Shown in pieces: positions 19,681-30,488 of a stretch of 64,000 bases of DNA. The stretch is from assembly GCA_030374765.1 (NCBI GenBank), contig JARGXX010000039.1:163692-227691 (forward strand). The letters are read 5' to 3'. Position 1 is the stretch's first letter. Each line of letters opens with the position of its first letter. Made by a program: the position numbers and the translations under genes. Below the pieces are notes generated by a model. It was not told where the DNA came from, did no database searches, and was given only the letters and a program-made list of their open reading frames with translations. The stretch comes from Agarophyton chilense. Lineage: Eukaryota; Rhodophyta; Florideophyceae; Gracilariales; Gracilariaceae.

Positions 19681-19776
19681 TTATTTTGCTATTCTTGGAG
19701 GATCTCTAAAGAATATAGCAAAGAAGATAACCATTAATGTTCCTATCAATAGAAAAACATATACAAGTGCTTCCAT
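19681..19776 (-). CDS. psbT: Photosystem II protein T
   Basis: A 31-aa one-span PSII subunit at the dimer interface. It reads [20 protein letters not shown] followed by [11 protein letters not shown]. The family signature is unmistakable. It lies 45 bases downstream of psbB on the same strand. Confidence 0.96.
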   Translation of the reverse strand: MEALVYVFLLIGTLMVIFFAIFFRDPPRIAK

Positions 19777-19821
19777 TTTTATCTCCTTATAATAACTGAT
19801 TTAATATGTAATTTTTGGGTT

Positions 19822-21351
19822 TTACACAGCGCCTTGTTTCTTACTGCTTCTATCTCCTAATTTTTGAAATGCGCCAAATTCTACTTGTTCTGTTACCTCT
19901 GCTCCTATACCCGCAAATACATCTCTGAATATAGTTCTTGATCCATGCCATAAGTGGCCAAAGAAAAAAATCAGTGCAAAGTTTGCATGTCCAAATGTAA
20001 ACCATCCTCTAGGACTACTTCTAAATACACCGTCTGATTCAAGTGTTGTACGATCAAATTCAAATACTTCACCTAGCTGTGCTTTACGTGCATATTTTTT
20101 TACACTAGGTGCATCATTAAAAATTTTTCCATTTAGTTTTCCACCATAAAAACTTACTGTTACACCGACTTGTTCTATGCTATACTTTGATTCAGCTCTT
20201 CTGAATGGAATGTCTGCTCGTATAATACCGTCTTTATCAACAAGGATAACAGGAAAAGTTTCAAAAAATGCAGGCATTCTTCTGACAGTTAATTCTCTTC
20301 CCTCTCCGTCTTGGAATATAGGATGGCCTAACCAAGCTTCTGCAATTCCATCTCCTTTATCCATAGGTCCAGCCCTAAATAGTCCCCCTTTAGCAGGATT
20401 GTTCCCTATATAATCGTAAAATGCTAGTTTATCTGGTATTTTCGACCATGCCTCTTCAGGAGTTGCCCCTTCATTTAAAGAATTTTCAACTCTTCTCTCA
20501 ATTTCTTGTTGGAAATATCCACTATCCCACTGATATCTTGTGGGCCCAAAAAGTTCTATTGGAGTTGTTGCAGAGCCATACCACATAGTTCCACATGTTA
20601 CAAAAGCACTAAAAAAGACAGCAGATATACTACTTGATAGTACAGTTTCTATATTACCCATTCTTAATGCTCTATATAAACGTTGTGGAGGGCGTACAGT
20701 AAGATGAAATAAGCCTGCTAATATACCTACTGTACCTGCTGCTATATGATGTGATGCCACTCCACCAGGGTTAAATGGATTAAATCCATCTGGGCCCCAA
20801 GCTGGAGCAATCGGTTGTACTTTTCCTGTTATTCCATAACCATCAGAGATCCATATTCCTGGCCCAAATAGTCCTGTCGCATGAAATGCGCCAAAACCAA
20901 AACATAATAGACTGGATAATAGTAGATGAATACCGAATATTTTAGGTAGATCTAAAGCAGGTTCACCGGTTCTTGGATCTCGAAATAGTTCTAAATCCCA
21001 ATAGACCCAATGCCATATAGATGCTAAAAATAGCATTCCTGATAGTACTATATGTGTTATGGCTACACCTTCAAAACTCCATAGTCCTGGATTAGAAACA
21101 CTTTCGCCTGTAATACTCCATCCACCCCATGAATCTGTAACTCCGAGTCTAGACATGAAAGGCATTACAAACATACCTTGTCTCCACATTGGATTTAAAA
21201 CTGGGTCAGATGGATCAAAAACAGCTAATTCGTATAAAGCCATAGAACCGGCCCATCCTGCTACTAAAGCTGTATGCATTAAATGAACGGATATTAAGCG
21301 ACCTGGGTCATTTAATACAACTGTGTGTACACGATACCATGGTAGTCCCAT
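19822..21351 (-). CDS. psbB: Photosystem II CP47 chlorophyll apoprotein
   Basis: CP47 is the inner antenna of PSII, binding about 16 chlorophylls. The 509-aa protein has six membrane spans and the standard start [20 protein letters not shown]. Paired histidines lie in the helices, and a large lumenal loop lies between helices V and VI. A strong ribosome site (AGGAGG, complementary to 21363-21368) lies 11 bases upstream. It is first in the psbB-psbT-psbH unit, with psbN on the other strand. Confidence 0.98.
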   Translation of the reverse strand: MGLPWYRVHTVVLNDPGRLISVHLMHTALVAGWAGSMALYELAVFDPSDPVLNPMWRQGMFVMPFMSRLGVTDSWGGWSITGESVSNPGLWSFEGVAITHIVLSGMLFLASIWHWVYWDLELFRDPRTGEPALDLPKIFGIHLLLSSLLCFGFGAFHATGLFGPGIWISDGYGITGKVQPIAPAWGPDGFNPFNPGGVASHHIAAGTVGILAGLFHLTVRPPQRLYRALRMGNIETVLSSSISAVFFSAFVTCGTMWYGSATTPIELFGPTRYQWDSGYFQQEIERRVENSLNEGATPEEAWSKIPDKLAFYDYIGNNPAKGGLFRAGPMDKGDGIAEAWLGHPIFQDGEGRELTVRRMPAFFETFPVILVDKDGIIRADIPFRRAESKYSIEQVGVTVSFYGGKLNGKIFNDAPSVKKYARKAQLGEVFEFDRTTLESDGVFRSSPRGWFTFGHANFALIFFFGHLWHGSRTIFRDVFAGIGAEVTEQVEFGAFQKLGDRSSKKQGAV

Positions 21352-21465
21352 TGAACTAGATTCCTCCTAGTCGAGAGATATGAAATTGTTGCTTTTCTTA
21401 CTATTTTTTATAGATAAACTACATAGTAATCTATTATAACATTCTTCATATGAATTAATGAAGTT

Positions 21466-22353
21466 TTAATCGCATTTGTATATAATAATATTTTTAACGA
21501 AATAAAAACACGTGATAGTTATAAGCACTAATAAGAAAATACTATTGTTTATATTTAGATCAAACCATGCTGTTTTAATAATATAACTTTCATATTCTAT
21601 GTTGGGTAAGTAGTAAAGAAATCTAATGCTTTCTATTGCATAAGTAAGTGGATTAAGACTGGCAATTATTTGCAGCCAGTAAGGCATAAATGATAATGGA
21701 GCAAGTGCTGTACTTGAAAATAAAGTTGGCAAATTTGCGATTAACATAACTGCTAAAAATTCTATATGTCCAGGTAAAGTAAAAGCTAAACAAATACTTA
21801 TACTACCTATGCTCAATGTTATTAATAAGAGTATTATAAAAATAGTTAAAACCTGTGAAATACTTAAGATTTTAGAGTCCATTAAAAGGCTAGAGATGAT
21901 AATAAAGCTGGTTTGTAAGCTTGTAATAGTTGCGATAAAAATGATCGAAGAGAATAGTAGTGAATCACGTGATTTTAGAGGTGCTACTAGCAGTCTATTA
22001 AGGAACCCAAATTCTCTATCGAACATTAGAGGCAGCCCAGAATTGATAGCTCCTGTAAAAGATGAAAAGACAATAATTCCTGGACTTAAAAATTGGTAAT
22101 AAGTGTTATTTTGTGTTAATAGATTTATAGGTGCATTTTGAAATAATGCTCCAAATAAAATAAGCCATAGCATTGGTTGCACGATTCCAGAAAATAAACT
22201 CGAAGGTCTTCTTTTGATTTGTATGTAATATCTTTTAATTAAACATATAATCTCTTGATACATACTGTTTATATATTTCTTGGATGCAATATTTTTTCTA
22301 GGTTGTAGTTTTACAATATTATATTGCTTATTATTTCTTATAGTGTTTAACAT
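21466..22353 (-). CDS. ycf38: ABC-2 type transporter permease Ycf38
   Basis: The membrane subunit of an ABC exporter, 295 aa. It has the ABC-2 pattern: an N-terminal soluble part, then about six hydrophobic segments, with PSSLFSGIVQPMLWLILFGA near residue 57 and the motif MFDREFGFLNRLLVAPLKSR near residue 109. The end has LNPLTYAIESIRFLYY. The substrate is unknown and the ATPase partner is not in the window. It diverges from petF. Confidence 0.9.
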   Translation of the reverse strand: MLNTIRNNKQYNIVKLQPRKNIASKKYINSMYQEIICLIKRYYIQIKRRPSSLFSGIVQPMLWLILFGALFQNAPINLLTQNNTYYQFLSPGIIVFSSFTGAINSGLPLMFDREFGFLNRLLVAPLKSRDSLLFSSIIFIATITSLQTSFIIISSLLMDSKILSISQVLTIFIILLLITLSIGSISICLAFTLPGHIEFLAVMLIANLPTLFSSTALAPLSFMPYWLQIIASLNPLTYAIESIRFLYYLPNIEYESYIIKTAWFDLNINNSIFLLVLITITCFYFVKNIIIYKCD

Positions 22354-22486
22354 TATATTGATTTTATAAATTTATATAGAAAATTTTTACGTCTAATTAT
22401 AATATTTTTGATATATATTTTAATTATATTTAAATATTGTATGGTTATTTATTTTGTTTTATGATTTAATAATAAATAGTCGTTAT

Positions 22487-22514
22487 ATTATTCCACTTAA
22501 GTTAAGTGAATAAT
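22487..22514. promoter_or_regulatory. Inverted repeat upstream of petF
   Basis: ATTATTCCACTTAA (22487-22500) is followed, after one base, by its near reverse complement TTAAGTGAATAAT (22502-22514), with one bulged C. It lies 53 bases before the petF ATG in the ycf38-petF divergent spacer. It could be an operator or a structure in the petF leader; this is inference. Confidence 0.35.
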
Positions 22515-22566
22515 GTGCAATTAGTAGTTGTAATAATTTTAGTCAAGTATTAGAGGAGAAAATATT

Positions 22567-22869
22567 ATGGGTGATGCACTTTATAAAGTAACTTTGCTTT
22601 TAGAAGATGATCGAACTGAGACTATTGATTGTTCTTCTGATACTTATATTTTAGATCAAGCTGAAGTTGATGGTCAAGATTTACCTTATTCTTGCAGAGC
22701 AGGTGCTTGTTCAACTTGTGCTGGTAAATTAATTAGTGGTACAGTCGATCAGTCTGATCAAAGTTTTTTAGATGATGATCAAGTAGAAGAAGGCTTTGTT
22801 TTAACTTGTGTAGCTTATCCTACAAGTGATTGTACTATTGCAACACACCAAGAAGAATTGTTGTACTGA
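22567..22869 (+). CDS. petF: Ferredoxin [2Fe-2S]
   Basis: Plant-type ferredoxin carries electrons from PSI to FNR and to biosynthetic enzymes. The 100-aa protein has the cluster ligands in [14 protein letters not shown] and [11 protein letters not shown]. It starts [20 protein letters not shown]. An AGAGGAG ribosome site at 22552-22558 lies 8 bases upstream. A 32-bp perfect hairpin follows and reaches into the end of rps10. The gene is intact. Confidence 0.98.
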   Translation: MGDALYKVTLLLEDDRTETIDCSSDTYILDQAEVDGQDLPYSCRAGACSTCAGKLISGTVDQSDQSFLDDDQVEEGFVLTCVAYPTSDCTIATHQEELLY

Positions 22870-22882
22870 TAATGCTTTACAC

Positions 22883-22952
22883 AAAACTTTAAACTTGTCA
22901 GTAGAATACAGATTATGAATAATCTGTATTCTACTGACAAGTTTAAAGTTTT
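22883..22952. terminator. Perfect 32-bp hairpin at petF/rps10 junction
   Basis: Arms 22883-22914 and 22921-22952 are exact reverse complements around a 6-nt loop (ATGAAT). The right arm contains the rps10 stop codon and its last two sense codons. It starts 13 bases after the petF stop. A two-way terminator is the simplest reading. Confidence 0.75.
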
Positions 22953-23260
22953 ATTTCAATATCTACACCAGAAGGAATATTAAGCTTCATCAAAGAATCG
23001 ATTGTTTGTGAAGATGGTTCATATATATCGATAATTTTTTTATGTGATCGTATCTCGAAGTGTTCTCTAGAATCTTTATCTACATGTGGTGATCTTAAAA
23101 CGCAGTAAATTTTTCGTCTTGCAGGTAATGTTATAGGCCCCCTTGCTTCGACCTTTGTTCTACGCGCTGTATCAATTATTGTTTTACACGATACAGCTAA
23201 GAGGGTGTGGTCGTAAGCTTGCAATTTAATACGTATTTTGTTTTGTTCATGAATTTTCAT
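22943..23260 (-). CDS. rps10: 30S ribosomal protein S10
   Basis: S10 of the small subunit, 105 aa. It has the family patterns [40 protein letters not shown] and [20 protein letters not shown]. It is the last gene of the long ribosomal-protein cluster, just after tufA, a placement known from red-algal plastids (in bacteria it heads the S10 operon). The C-terminal codons are inside the right arm of the petF hairpin. Confidence 0.97.
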   Translation of the reverse strand: MKIHEQNKIRIKLQAYDHTLLAVSCKTIIDTARRTKVEARGPITLPARRKIYCVLRSPHVDKDSREHFEIRSHKKIIDIYEPSSQTIDSLMKLNIPSGVDIEIKL

Positions 23261-23274
23261 ATATTTAATTTTTA

Positions 23275-24504
23275 TTATTCAAGAATTTTAGAAACTACAC
23301 CTGCCCCTACAGTTCTTCCTCCTTCACGTATAGCAAATCTCATACCTTGCTCAATAGCAATGGGGTTAATTAGTTCAGCACTCATTTTAATTCTATCTCC
23401 TGGCATTACCATCTCTGCAGCAGATCCATCATCTGCAGTAAATTGTGTAATTGTTCCTGTTACATCAGTAGTACGTACGTAAAATTGTGGACGATACCCG
23501 GAAAAAAAAGGAGTATGTCTTCCGCCTTCTTCTTTTGTGAGAATATATACTTCTGCTTCAAATTGGGTATGAGGTGTAATTGTTCCAGGCTGGGCTAATA
23601 CCATTCCTCGTTCAATATCTTTTTTTTGTACACCTCTTAATAATATGCCTATATTATCTCCTGCCATACCTTCGTCTAAAGTTTTTTGAAACATTTCAAG
23701 TCCGGTAATTGTAGTTGTGGTAGTCTCTCTTATGCCTACTATCTCTATCGTATCACCAACTTTTATTATACCTCTTTCAATTCTTCCTGTGGCAACAGTA
23801 CCTCTACCTGTGATTGAGAATACATCTTCTACAGCCATTAAAAAGGTTTTCTCTACATCTCTAATTGGTGTTGGAATGTATTCATCTATAGCATCCATAA
23901 GAGAATGAATTTTATCAACCCATTCGTTTTCACCTCTTTGAATCGTGTTATTATCTGTTACTTTTTCTAAAGCTAATAACGCGGAACCTGCTACAAATGG
24001 AATATCCTCACCCGGGAAATCGTATTGTAGCAATAGCTCACGTACTTCTAATTCTACTAGCTCTAAGAGTTCTTCATCATCTACTTGGTCTTGTTTATTC
24101 AGGAAAACGACTATATTTGGTACTCCTACTTGTTTAGCAAGCAAGATATGTTCTCTTGTTTGTGGCATTGGACCGTCTGCTGCGGATACAACTAAAATAG
24201 CTCCATCCATTTGGGCCGCACCCGTAATCATGTTTTTTACGTAGTCAGCATGACCTGGGCAATCTACATGTGCATAGTGACGATTTTTTGTTTCATATTC
24301 GACATGAGCTGTGTTAATTGTTATGCCTCTTGCTTTTTCCTCTGGTGCAGCATCAATTTCATCAAATTTTTTTGCTTTTGTATCATTTGCAGCTGCTAGA
24401 GTTGCTGATATAGCTGCAGTAAGTGTTGTTTTTCCATGATCCACATGTCCTATTGTTCCAATATTAACATGAGGTTTTTTCCTTTCAAATTTTGCACGTG
24501 CCAT
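23275..24504 (-). CDS. tufA: Elongation factor Tu
   Basis: EF-Tu delivers aminoacyl-tRNA to the plastid ribosome. The 409-aa protein has G1 GHVDHGKT near residues 19-26, [21 protein letters not shown] and GSALLALE, and the beta-barrel domains II and III with [13 protein letters not shown]. It lies between rps7 and rps10, as in the str operon. The gene is intact and has a normal start. Confidence 0.98.
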   Translation of the reverse strand: MARAKFERKKPHVNIGTIGHVDHGKTTLTAAISATLAAANDTKAKKFDEIDAAPEEKARGITINTAHVEYETKNRHYAHVDCPGHADYVKNMITGAAQMDGAILVVSAADGPMPQTREHILLAKQVGVPNIVVFLNKQDQVDDEELLELVELEVRELLLQYDFPGEDIPFVAGSALLALEKVTDNNTIQRGENEWVDKIHSLMDAIDEYIPTPIRDVEKTFLMAVEDVFSITGRGTVATGRIERGIIKVGDTIEIVGIRETTTTTITGLEMFQKTLDEGMAGDNIGILLRGVQKKDIERGMVLAQPGTITPHTQFEAEVYILTKEEGGRHTPFFSGYRPQFYVRTTDVTGTITQFTADDGSAAEMVMPGDRIKMSAELINPIAIEQGMRFAIREGGRTVGAGVVSKILE

Positions 24505-24543
24505 AATTTTTAATTTCCTTTTTAGCTAAAAATTATAATATTT

Positions 24544-25014
24544 TTAATAACGGTAGTGGGCAAATGCTTTATTAGCTTCGGCCATACGATGTGTTTCTTC
24601 TCTTTTTCTGATAGTGTTGCCGCTTTCATTAGATGCATCTATGATCTCATTGGCCAATCTGAAAGCCATGCTTCTACCTGATCTTGTCTGAGCAAACCTT
24701 GTAATCCATCTAAGAGCTAAATTTGTTCCACGATATGCTCTTACTTCCATCGGTACTTGATACGTCGATCCCCCAATTCTTCTACTTTTTACTTCTACTA
24801 ATGGTGTAGCATTGCGTATTGCTTTTTCTAATATCTCGAGAGAGTCATGAGATGTTTTCTTATTAATTATATCTAATGCTTCATAAACTATTTTATACGC
24901 TAATCCTTTTTTACCACTTTTGAGTATTCTTGCAGTTAGCATACTTATTAGTTTACTGTCATGTACAGGATCTGTTTTAATTAATCTTTTTTTAGATTTG
25001 TTACGGCGAGACAT
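24544..25014 (-). CDS. rps7: 30S ribosomal protein S7
   Basis: S7 starts head assembly of the small subunit. The 156-aa protein starts [20 protein letters not shown] and has [12 protein letters not shown] and [14 protein letters not shown]. The length is standard. It is part of the str block rps12-rps7-tufA-rps10. Confidence 0.98.
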   Translation of the reverse strand: MSRRNKSKKRLIKTDPVHDSKLISMLTARILKSGKKGLAYKIVYEALDIINKKTSHDSLEILEKAIRNATPLVEVKSRRIGGSTYQVPMEVRAYRGTNLALRWITRFAQTRSGRSMAFRLANEIIDASNESGNTIRKREETHRMAEANKAFAHYRY

Positions 25015-25053
25015 ATACTTAATTTTATAATATAGATTTATGTTGTTTAAATT

Positions 25054-25428
25054 TTATGTTTTCGGTTGTTTTGCTCCATATTTAGAGCGACTTTTTTTTC
25101 TATTTTTTACACCAGATGCATCTAAAATTCCTCTTACTATATGGTAACGTACACCAGGTAAATCTTTAACTCGACCTCCTCTTATAAGTACAACAGAATG
25201 CTCTTGTATATTATGTCCTATACCTGGTATATAAGCTGTTACTTCGAATCCTGAAGTTAATCTTACTCTTGCTACTTTTCTTAAAGCAGAATTAGGTTTT
25301 TTGGGTGTGGTCGTATAAACTCTTGTACATACTCCTCTTCTTTGTGGACACCCCTTTAAAGCAGGGGATTTTGTTTTTTTACTAGATTTATGTCTTTCTG
25401 ATCTTACAAGTTGTTGAATAGTTGGCAT
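25054..25428 (-). CDS. rps12: 30S ribosomal protein S12
   Basis: S12 forms part of the decoding centre. The 124-aa protein has [20 protein letters not shown], then [20 protein letters not shown] and [16 protein letters not shown]. It is uninterrupted; the gene is neither split nor trans-spliced as it is in land plants. The sensitive lysine in TTPKKPNS is the wild-type residue. Confidence 0.98.
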   Translation of the reverse strand: MPTIQQLVRSERHKSSKKTKSPALKGCPQRRGVCTRVYTTTPKKPNSALRKVARVRLTSGFEVTAYIPGIGHNIQEHSVVLIRGGRVKDLPGVRYHIVRGILDASGVKNRKKSRSKYGAKQPKT

Positions 25429-25517
25429 ATGTAATTTCTTTATTCATATGTTATTAAATACCTCTCATATTATAATTATTGTAATATGCCCTGTCAAACT
25501 ATATTTTTTTAAAACTA

Positions 25518-25748
25518 TCATTTGGAGGGTTTATCATAATTGGATTGTAAATTGTATTTACGCATGAATTTTTCTACTCTTCCTTCAGTATCTATAATTC
25601 TCTGTGATCCTGTAAAAAAAGGATGGTTTCCTGACCATATATCTACATGTAGTTCCTCTTGAGTTGAACCTATCGTCATGACATGTTTGCCATCACAATA
25701 TACTTTAGTGTCATTAAACCATCTTGGATGTATATTTTTTTGAGTCAT
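25518..25748 (-). CDS. rpl31: 50S ribosomal protein L31
   Basis: A 76-aa protein with the L31 pattern: MTQKNIHPRWFNDTKVYCDG, WSGNHPFFTGSQRIIDTEGR, VEKFMRKY. The zinc-binding cysteines of the C+ form are largely absent (one Cys at residue 18), as is common for plastid L31. It lies between rps9 and rps12. Confidence 0.95.
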   Translation of the reverse strand: MTQKNIHPRWFNDTKVYCDGKHVMTIGSTQEELHVDIWSGNHPFFTGSQRIIDTEGRVEKFMRKYNLQSNYDKPSK

Positions 25749-25800
25749 ATATTGTTCTATTTGAAGCTGATTGAAACTGCTAAGATTATGTATTTTGTCT

Positions 25801-26214
25801 TTATCTTTTTGAATACTGAGGAGCTTTCCTTGCTTTTCGTAAACCGTATTTCTTCCGTTCTTTTATTCTAGCATCTCTTGTTAAAAATCCTTCAGCTTTC
25901 ATAGTTGTGCGATTGTCAGGATTCATTCTACATAGTGCTCTTGCTAGTCCTAATCTTATTGCATTTGCTTGACCTGTTAATCCGCCTCCTTCGGTTTTAA
26001 CATAAATATCGTATTCTTTGTTTAATCCAAGAATTTTTAGAGGTGCATATGATACTCTCAGATAGTTAGGACTGAATTGTAAGTATGATTCACCTGGTAG
26101 GCCGTTAATAATTAATTTTCCAGATCCTGGTACTAGCTTGACTCTAGCAATGGATGTTTTACGTCTACCTGTACCTGCATAAATTATTTTTGAATTTTTT
26201 GTTAATGTAGTCAT
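25801..26214 (-). CDS. rps9: 30S ribosomal protein S9
   Basis: A 137-aa protein, whose C-terminal tail reaches the P site. The motifs are [39 protein letters not shown] and the basic ending [17 protein letters not shown]. It lies 12 bases downstream of rpl13, as in bacteria. Confidence 0.98.
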   Translation of the reverse strand: MTTLTKNSKIIYAGTGRRKTSIARVKLVPGSGKLIINGLPGESYLQFSPNYLRVSYAPLKILGLNKEYDIYVKTEGGGLTGQANAIRLGLARALCRMNPDNRTTMKAEGFLTRDARIKERKKYGLRKARKAPQYSKR

Positions 26215-26226
26215 TTGTATGAATTT

Positions 26227-26658
26227 TTAAATAAATGTTATTATTTTTGGCTTTTGTGATTCATGAGGATGCATGTTATGTGGATAGATTTTTAGCTGTC
26301 TAAATAATTGTCTACCTAAAATCCCTTTCGGCAGCATACCCTTAATAGATTTTTCTAAGATTCTATTCGGTCTTTGATTTAAAATTTCATTAAATTTTTG
26401 AATTTTTAATCCTCCTGGGTAACCGGAATGTCTCTTATATGTCTTTTGAACGAATTTTTTACCTGTAACATTAATAGATTGTGAATTTAATAATATTATA
26501 TGTATATTATTATTAATATATGGCGTAAAAGAAGTTGAATTTTTACCTCTTAGTAATTTAGCTATTTTACTACTAAGCCTACCTAAATTTTTATTTTTAG
26601 CATCAATAATGTACCATGTGCTACGCTTGTTTGTTGGAGCTATATATGTTTTATTCAT
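26227..26658 (-). CDS. rpl13: 50S ribosomal protein L13
   Basis: L13 is an early-assembly protein of the large subunit. The 143-aa protein has WYIIDAKNKNLGRLSSKIAK, KTYKRHSGYPGGLKI and KGMLPKGILGRQLFRQLKIY. Together with rps9 it forms the rpl13-rps9 pair downstream of rpoA. Confidence 0.98.
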   Translation of the reverse strand: MNKTYIAPTNKRSTWYIIDAKNKNLGRLSSKIAKLLRGKNSTSFTPYINNNIHIILLNSQSINVTGKKFVQKTYKRHSGYPGGLKIQKFNEILNQRPNRILEKSIKGMLPKGILGRQLFRQLKIYPHNMHPHESQKPKIITFI

Positions 26659-26740
26659 AATTAATATATGGATATATATTTTGTAAACTTAAAGTAATTA
26701 TTGTTTTAGTCATATATTGAGATTTAACTTAAATATACTA

Positions 26741-27685
26741 CTAAGTATTTTTTATATTTTTTTCTTTTGGTAATCTAATCCCAAGCTTATTTTGTAATGC
26801 TTCGATTACTTCTTCTGCGGATTTTTGACCGAAATTTTTAATTTCTAAAAGTTCATCTTGTGAATAGTCTAATAGATCTGAAATAGAGTTAATTTGAGCT
26901 CTTTTAAGACAATTGTAAGCTCTAACAGATAATTGGAGTTCTTCGATTAATACTTGATTAATTTCTTCTTCATATTCATTATCTGTATTATCCACATTTT
27001 GAAAATTTAGATTAGTAAGAGGGTAAAATAGGCTATTTAGCACTTGTGCTCCTTCGCTAATGGCTTCCTGTGGCGATAAGCTACCATTTGTCCAGACCTC
27101 TAAAAATAGTTTTTCCTGAATAAGTATCGGACTTATCTTTTTCTCTTCTACTATATAATTGAATTTAGTGACTGGCATGAATACAGCATCTATTTGTAAA
27201 AAATCTATAGATTTTTTATCAAAACCTTTATTCACAAGCTTATATCCGCTTCCTTTTTCAATTCGAAATTCCATTTCGAAGATAGTATTATTGCAAATAG
27301 TTGCTATATATTGTTGTGGATCCACAATTAGAATTTCTGGAGGTACTTCAAATAAGCCTGTGGTGATAATAGCAGGTCCTTGTAATCGTATTCTACCAAT
27401 CTGAGGTGTATCGCTATGGCTTTTCAAGACTACTTTTTTGAGATTAAGCAAAATTTCCAATACATCTTCTCGTACTCCTGTAATAGTCGAAAATTCATGG
27501 TTGATTCCAGCAATTCGTACAGCTACAATAGCAGCGCCTTGTAAATCTGATAGAATGGTTCTTCTTAGAGAATTGCCTAAAGTAGTACCTTGTCCTTTAT
27601 TGAGTGGTTCTACAATAAAACGACCATATTGTTGACGGTTACTATCTGTTTTTGATTCTACGCATTCTATTTGGAAATAGGTCAT
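26741..27685 (-). CDS. rpoA: RNA polymerase alpha subunit
   Basis: The alpha subunit of the plastid-encoded polymerase, 314 aa. The N-terminal dimerisation domain has GRFIVEPLNKGQGTTLGNSL, then RRTILSDLQGAAI. An acidic linker follows near residues 230-238. The C-terminal domain, which binds UP elements and activators, is complete (LSVRAYNCLKRAQINSISDL, then KNFGQKSAEEVIEALQ). A complete C-terminal domain fits a plastid that still carries activator-type regulators (ntcA, ycf29). Confidence 0.98.
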   Translation of the reverse strand: MTYFQIECVESKTDSNRQQYGRFIVEPLNKGQGTTLGNSLRRTILSDLQGAAIVAVRIAGINHEFSTITGVREDVLEILLNLKKVVLKSHSDTPQIGRIRLQGPAIITTGLFEVPPEILIVDPQQYIATICNNTIFEMEFRIEKGSGYKLVNKGFDKKSIDFLQIDAVFMPVTKFNYIVEEKKISPILIQEKLFLEVWTNGSLSPQEAISEGAQVLNSLFYPLTNLNFQNVDNTDNEYEEEINQVLIEELQLSVRAYNCLKRAQINSISDLLDYSQDELLEIKNFGQKSAEEVIEALQNKLGIRLPKEKNIKNT

Positions 27686-27735
27686 ACAATATTATTCTGG
27701 ATATATCATTGTAAGCAATTATTAAGTGCTGTAAT

Positions 27736-28125
27736 TTAAACACGTCTTTTTTTAGGTGGTCTGCAACCGTTATGTGGTATAGGAGTAATATCCTTAATTA
27801 AAGTTATATTAATTCCAGTTGCTTGTAATGCTCTTATTGCAGTCTCACGTCCTGCACCTGGGCCATTAACGAGTACTTCTGTTTGTCTTATTCCTTGTTC
27901 CATCGCTTGTTTAGCGGCTTTTTCTGCAGCTATTTGTGCAGCAAATGGTGTTCCTTTTTTAGTGCCTTTAAATCCACTTGCACCTGCTGAAGACCAAGAT
28001 AAAGTGGAACCCTTAAGATCAGTAATTGTAATGATAGTATTATTAAATGTTGATTTTATATGCGCTATGCCGTTAATAATATTTTTTTTCTGCTTTGCAT
28101 ATGTTTTTTTTGTTTGTCTAGCCAT
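27736..28125 (-). CDS. rps11: 30S ribosomal protein S11
   Basis: S11 of the platform, 129 aa from the ATG at 28125 ([19 protein letters not shown]). The frame is open upstream to 28215, but that part overlaps rps13 and is not S11-like. Motifs: [53 protein letters not shown] and the end [11 protein letters not shown]. Confidence 0.97.
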   Translation of the reverse strand: MARQTKKTYAKQKKNIINGIAHIKSTFNNTIITITDLKGSTLSWSSAGASGFKGTKKGTPFAAQIAAEKAAKQAMEQGIRQTEVLVNGPGAGRETAIRALQATGINITLIKDITPIPHNGCRPPKKRRV

Positions 28126-28150
28126 AGATGATAAAGTTAATATATGATTT

Positions 28151-28531
28151 TTATTTACGTGGAGCCTTTTTCTTTCCAGCCATGGTTTTCTTGATACCTC
28201 GTTTTGTACGAGCATTAGTTCGTGTATTTTGTCCTCTTAAAGGAAGCCCAAGTTGATGTCTTTTACCTCTATATGAACTTATAGTCATCAACCTTTTGAT
28301 ATTCATAGATTCTACCCTTTTTAAGTCTCCTTCCACTTGATAATGATTATTTAGTATTTGCCTGATAAGTACAACCTGTTCATCTTTAAGTTCATGTGTT
28401 TTAATGTTTCGATGTATTTTAAGTTGTGCTAAAATTTCTATCGCTTTTGATTTACCTATACCATAAATATATGTTAATGATATTTCTATTCTTTTATTTT
28501 TAGGTAAATCTACACCTACTATTCTTGTCAT
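28151..28531 (-). CDS. rps13: 30S ribosomal protein S13
   Basis: S13 in the head of the small subunit, contacting the P-site tRNA. The 126-aa protein begins [20 protein letters not shown] and has [12 protein letters not shown] and the basic tail [18 protein letters not shown]. It lies between rpl36 and rps11, as in the alpha operon. Confidence 0.98.
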   Translation of the reverse strand: MTRIVGVDLPKNKRIEISLTYIYGIGKSKAIEILAQLKIHRNIKTHELKDEQVVLIRQILNNHYQVEGDLKRVESMNIKRLMTISSYRGKRHQLGLPLRGQNTRTNARTKRGIKKTMAGKKKAPRK

Positions 28532-28553
28532 TTTGATTTCCTATTATATATAA

Positions 28554-28667
28554 TTATCCCTGTCGTTGCTTATGTTTTGCATTGTCACAAATGATTATTA
28601 TTTTTCTATGTCTACGTATTACTCTGCATTTATCACAAATTTTTTTTACAGATGCTCTGACTTTCAT
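28554..28667 (-). CDS. rpl36: 50S ribosomal protein L36
   Basis: A 37-aa zinc-ribbon protein: [20 protein letters not shown], then [17 protein letters not shown]. The zinc ligands Cys11, Cys14, Cys27 and His32 are all present. It lies between secY and rps13, the universal place. Confidence 0.95.
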   Translation of the reverse strand: MKVRASVKKICDKCRVIRRHRKIIIICDNAKHKQRQG

Positions 28668-28708
28668 TGATGTTTTAAATATTTTTATTAATTGTTGTAA
28701 TTTTATTT

Positions 28709-29944
28709 TTATTCCATTATATTATCATACTGCTGAGATATTATGTATGTCTGAATTTGTTTTGCTGTATCAATTGCTACACCCACTAATATTAATAAAG
28801 ATGTAGTTCCCAATCCTTGCAATAGACTTGTTTTTGTCGTGCTTGCTATTAAAGAAGGTATCAGAGCTATTATAAATAAAAATATTCCCCCCACAAATGT
28901 CATTTTGTTTAATATTCTTCTAATATACCTGATTGTATCAGAGCCAGGTCTAATCGAGGGTATGCTGGCTCCCATTTTGTTTAAATTTTCTGCAATATCA
29001 TCTGGATTTAAAACTAATGATGTATAGAAATAGCTAAAAGCAATTATTAAAGAGCAGTAAGTTGGTAAATATAAAATACGACCAGGTAAGAATAAATTAA
29101 TTATACTACCTATTGTAGGTACCTGTATATTATTTGAAAAATATATAGGTAATGTCATAGTAGCAGAAGCAAATACAATCGGCATAACACCACCTTGATT
29201 TAGTTTTAGAGGTATATAACTTTGAGGATTTGATATAGTAAACTTACTTAATTGTTTTGCTGATACAATCATGATTTTTCTTTTACATTCTTGGATAAGA
29301 ATAGTTATCATTAAAATTAACACAAATAATACAAATAAAAAGCATCCGTTAATAATAGTTTGTTTATCATAAATGTTAATTTTGTAATTTTGTATGTTTT
29401 TTGGTATACCTGAAATGATATTTTGAAAAATCAGTAATGATGCACCATTTCCTATCCCATATTCTGTAATAATTTCCGCAAACCACATAATGATTAAGGA
29501 GCCTGTACTTAACGCAATAACTGAATCTAGTATAAAATAGTAGTTCCAGTTAAAGACATAAGGTTTAATCCACAAAGAGATACCTACGCTTTGTATGATG
29601 CTCCAAATAAGTGTGAAATAACGTGTTATTTGTCCTATTTTTTGCCGACCTGATTCTCCTTCTTCCTTCTGTAAATTTTCTAATTCAGGTATTAACTTTG
29701 TTAATAGTTGCATCATAATTGATGCATTTATATAAGGTACAATTCCTAAAGCGAAAATCCCTATTGTAGAAAAGCCTCCACCTGAAAAAATATTTAAAAA
29801 ATTGATTAACCCATTATTATTAATATTATTATTCAATGAAGCGTGATCTATGCCTGGTACCGGAATAAATATTCCTAATCTAGCTAAAATAAGTAAGATC
29901 AATGTGATGAATAATTTTTGTTGTAATTCTTTTGCAGCCTTCAT
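28709..29944 (-). CDS. secY: Preprotein translocase subunit SecY
   Basis: SecY is the channel of the thylakoid Sec translocon. The 411-aa protein has about ten membrane spans. Recognisable parts are [39 protein letters not shown] and the cytosolic loop [20 protein letters not shown]. It follows rps5 directly; rpl15 and rpl30, which lie here in bacteria, are absent. SecG is also encoded in this window. Confidence 0.97.
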   Translation of the reverse strand: MKAAKELQQKLFITLILLILARLGIFIPVPGIDHASLNNNINNNGLINFLNIFSGGGFSTIGIFALGIVPYINASIMMQLLTKLIPELENLQKEEGESGRQKIGQITRYFTLIWSIIQSVGISLWIKPYVFNWNYYFILDSVIALSTGSLIIMWFAEIITEYGIGNGASLLIFQNIISGIPKNIQNYKINIYDKQTIINGCFLFVLFVLILMITILIQECKRKIMIVSAKQLSKFTISNPQSYIPLKLNQGGVMPIVFASATMTLPIYFSNNIQVPTIGSIINLFLPGRILYLPTYCSLIIAFSYFYTSLVLNPDDIAENLNKMGASIPSIRPGSDTIRYIRRILNKMTFVGGIFLFIIALIPSLIASTTKTSLLQGLGTTSLLILVGVAIDTAKQIQTYIISQQYDNIME

Positions 29945-29962
29945 TGCATATTTAGGTATGTT

Positions 29963-30481
29963 TTATATATTAAAAAGCCTTTCTATATCGATATCTCTAC
30001 TCTGTGCTGTATTTTGAAATGTTCTTAATTGGCTTAAAGCATTCAATACGGCCCGTGCATTATTTAATGTGTTGCTAGATCTTAATTGTTTAGCTAGAAT
30101 ATTCTTAACTCCAGCAAGTTCTAAAACTGTACGAGTGGAACCTCCTGCAATAACTCCTGATCCTATTGCTGAAGGTCTTAAGATGACTTTAGCAGCTCCT
30201 GATACACCCTCTATTGGGTGAGGTATAGAACATGATTTTGTGAGAGGTACATTGATTATGTGTTTTTTAGCATCAGTGACACCTTTTTTAACAGCACCTA
30301 TGACATCACTTGCTTTACCTATACCTACTCCTATATCTCCTTTTTCATTACCTACAATTAAGATGGCTCTAAAGCTTAATTTCTTACCCCCCTTCACAAC
30401 TTTTGTTACTCTTTTTACTTGAACAACTTTTTCTTCCCAGTTATTTTCTTGATCTTTATTTTTGATTAATTTTTTTTTCAT
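29963..30481 (-). CDS. rps5: 30S ribosomal protein S5
   Basis: S5 of the small subunit, 172 aa. It has a double-stranded-RNA-binding-like N domain ([20 protein letters not shown], then [20 protein letters not shown]) and the C domain ([19 protein letters not shown]). The gene is intact. It is 7 bases downstream of rpl18. Confidence 0.98.
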   Translation of the reverse strand: MKKKLIKNKDQENNWEEKVVQVKRVTKVVKGGKKLSFRAILIVGNEKGDIGVGIGKASDVIGAVKKGVTDAKKHIINVPLTKSCSIPHPIEGVSGAAKVILRPSAIGSGVIAGGSTRTVLELAGVKNILAKQLRSSNTLNNARAVLNALSQLRTFQNTAQSRDIDIERLFNI

Positions 30482-30488
30482 AATTATC

